Positions 13,536-14,244 of a stretch of DNA of 14,244 bases are shown here, one piece after another. A program made the position numbers and the translations under genes. The stretch is from the NCBI GenBank assembly GCA_034506455.1, contig JAPDPN010000081.1:1-14244 (forward strand), read 5' to 3'. The DNA is from Fontimicrobium_A sp034506455 (lineage in GTDB: Bacteria > Zhuqueibacterota > Zhuqueibacteria > Residuimicrobiales > Krinioviventaceae). The notes under the pieces are model-generated. The model was not told the DNA's origin and searched no databases. It worked only from the letters and a program-made list of their open reading frames with translations. Position 1 is the first letter of the stretch. Each line of letters starts with the position of its first letter.

Positions 13536-14081
13536 GTGAAAAAGAATATTGAGGTTAAAGCAGTTTGCGCAGATCTCGAGCGCGCGGAGCAAATCGCCTA
13601 CGCAATCGGTGCGACGTTTCAGTGGCGTAAACGCCAATCGGATATCTACTGGCAGACGCCGCAGGGGCGGTTAAAACTGCGGCTGCAGGAAGACGATCCG
13701 GCGCAGTTGATAGCTTACCGTCGCTCCTGCGAACCGAGACCGCGCCCAAGCGAGTATGAAATATTCATCACCGACCAGCCGCAGCTTTTGCAGGGAGTTT
13801 TATCTAATGTTCTTATTCAGGATATTGTTGTCGAAAAGCTGCGCACGCTGTTCTTATGGAAAAATATAAGAATTCATTTGGATCAGGTACGGGATATTGG
13901 AACTTTTATCGAATTCGAAGCAGTGATCGATCATGATTCGCAGCAGGCAACCCAAGATGTCGAATGGCTGCTGCAGCAGTTTTCGATTTCTCCGTCATTT
14001 ATTATTGATAAAGGATATTACGAATTACTGAAGGAAAGTAAAAGTGCTTCGCAGACTCAAGGTTTTTCACGGCAGCAGTAA
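13536..14081 (+). CDS. cyaB: CYTH-domain protein (class IV adenylate cyclase/triphosphatase-like)
   Basis: A 181-residue CYTH tunnel-fold protein. These enzymes act on triphosphates with Mg/Mn; known members are class IV adenylate cyclases, thiamine triphosphatases and inorganic triphosphatases. Seen here: NIEVKA at 4-9 (the ExExK motif with Asn for the first Glu, a form I associate with the CyaB-like COG1437 group), QSDIYW (34-39), GRLKLRLQED (44-53), LIAYRR (58-63), VEKLRTLF (99-106), IHLDQV (113-118) and GTFIEFEAV (122-130), with Tyr161 near the end. Basic and acidic tunnel residues are well kept, so it is likely active, but cyclase or phosphatase cannot be chosen. The start is GTG 13536, with AAGGG about ten bases upstream; the frame is open leftward through nadD (to 13302) but residues there do not fit the family. 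Its last 38 bases overlap prs. The symbol is by similarity only. Confidence 0.85.
   Translation: MKKNIEVKAVCADLERAEQIAYAIGATFQWRKRQSDIYWQTPQGRLKLRLQEDDPAQLIAYRRSCEPRPRPSEYEIFITDQPQLLQGVLSNVLIQDIVVEKLRTLFLWKNIRIHLDQVRDIGTFIEFEAVIDHDSQQATQDVEWLLQQFSISPSFIIDKGYYELLKESKSASQTQGFSRQQ
14031..14035 (+). promoter_or_regulatory. Shine-Dalgarno site for prs
   Basis: AAGGA, eight bases before the GTG at 14044 and inside the end of the CYTH gene. It supports the GTG start and the 38-base overlap. Confidence 0.65.
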
Positions 14082-14244
14082 CCCGGCGCTGGCGAAAGAA
14101 ATTTGTGAGCATTTGCAGGTCGAGCCGGGTCAATTGACCATTAAGCGCTTTTCCAACGGCAATATCAAGATCAAGGTCGAAGAGAACGTTCGCAATGCCG
14201 ACGTTTTCGTCATTCAGACGGCCTCCCAGCCGACCAACGAGCAT
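14044..14244 (+). CDS. prs: Ribose-phosphate pyrophosphokinase (PRPP synthetase), N-terminal part
   Basis: Only the first 67 codons are inside the window; the frame is open at the right edge. PRPP synthetase makes PRPP from ribose 5-phosphate and ATP for purine, pyrimidine, NAD, histidine and tryptophan synthesis. The visible part matches the family's first domain: KVFHGSSNPALAKEI at 6-20, IKRFSNGNIKIKV at 33-45, EENVRNADVFVIQT at 46-59 and the start of the next motif, QPTNEH. The usual bacterial FSDGE is FSNGN, so it belongs to a divergent branch of the family, not the E. coli type; similar FSNxN forms are known to me from other phyla. The start is GTG 14044, with AAGGA eight bases upstream, overlapping the CYTH gene by 38 bases in another frame, which suggests translational coupling. 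The rest of the protein, including the PRPP-binding loop, is beyond the edge. Confidence 0.85.
   Translation, partial: MLRRLKVFHGSSNPALAKEICEHLQVEPGQLTIKRFSNGNIKIKVEENVRNADVFVIQTASQPTNEH

Noticed and set aside
1..14244. Mobile element, CRISPR array, prophage or defence island
   Set aside because: No direct repeats, integrase, transposase, toxin-antitoxin or phage gene is visible; nearly all of the window is conserved housekeeping genes.

Overview
The window looks like a chromosomal housekeeping stretch from a Gram-negative (diderm) bacterium. Evidence for two membranes is an apolipoprotein N-acyltransferase (Lnt), a BamD-like lipoprotein and two outer-membrane beta-barrel proteins of the PorV/PorQ type. 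That barrel family and the style of the other proteins suggest a deep-branching member of the FCB group (Calditrichota/KSB1-like rather than true Bacteroidota, because the one clear promoter is sigma70-like). This placement is inference. No tRNA, rRNA, CRISPR array, insertion sequence, integrase or phage gene is visible.

Layout. The window opens inside a PorV-like barrel gene (1-666). A 154-base intergenic region (667-820) follows, the only sizeable gap. It holds a terminator-like hairpin with a T tract that overlaps a strong promoter (TTGACT, 17 bases, TAAAAT). From 821 to the right edge every gene lies on the + strand, with gaps of 0-38 bases or short overlaps, so the run is probably one very long operon or a few nested transcripts.

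Block A (821-5866) is RNA, nucleotide, cofactor and replication functions: yicC (RNase), gmk, rpoZ (omega), coaBC, family 4 uracil-DNA glycosylase and dnaB. Block B (5875-8924) is rel (bifunctional (p)ppGpp synthetase/hydrolase), an HU/IHF-type nucleoid protein and ruvX/yqgF. Block C (8963-12923) is envelope: lnt, a second PorV-like barrel, an unrecognised exported protein with a C-terminal hydrophobic segment, and bamD. Block D (12926-14244) is nadD, a CYTH-domain (class IV adenylate cyclase/triphosphatase-like) gene, and the start of a PRPP synthetase (prs).

How the genes relate: Gmk, RNA polymerase omega and Rel are connected through guanine nucleotides and (p)ppGpp. Lnt matures lipoproteins such as BamD, and BamD helps insert barrels such as the PorV-like protein. 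NadD and Prs meet in NAD synthesis through PRPP. I found no convincing new defence or mobile system. The most worthwhile unknowns are the exported protein at 11510-12103, the overlapping terminator/promoter at 736-766, and the CYTH gene set between nadD and prs.
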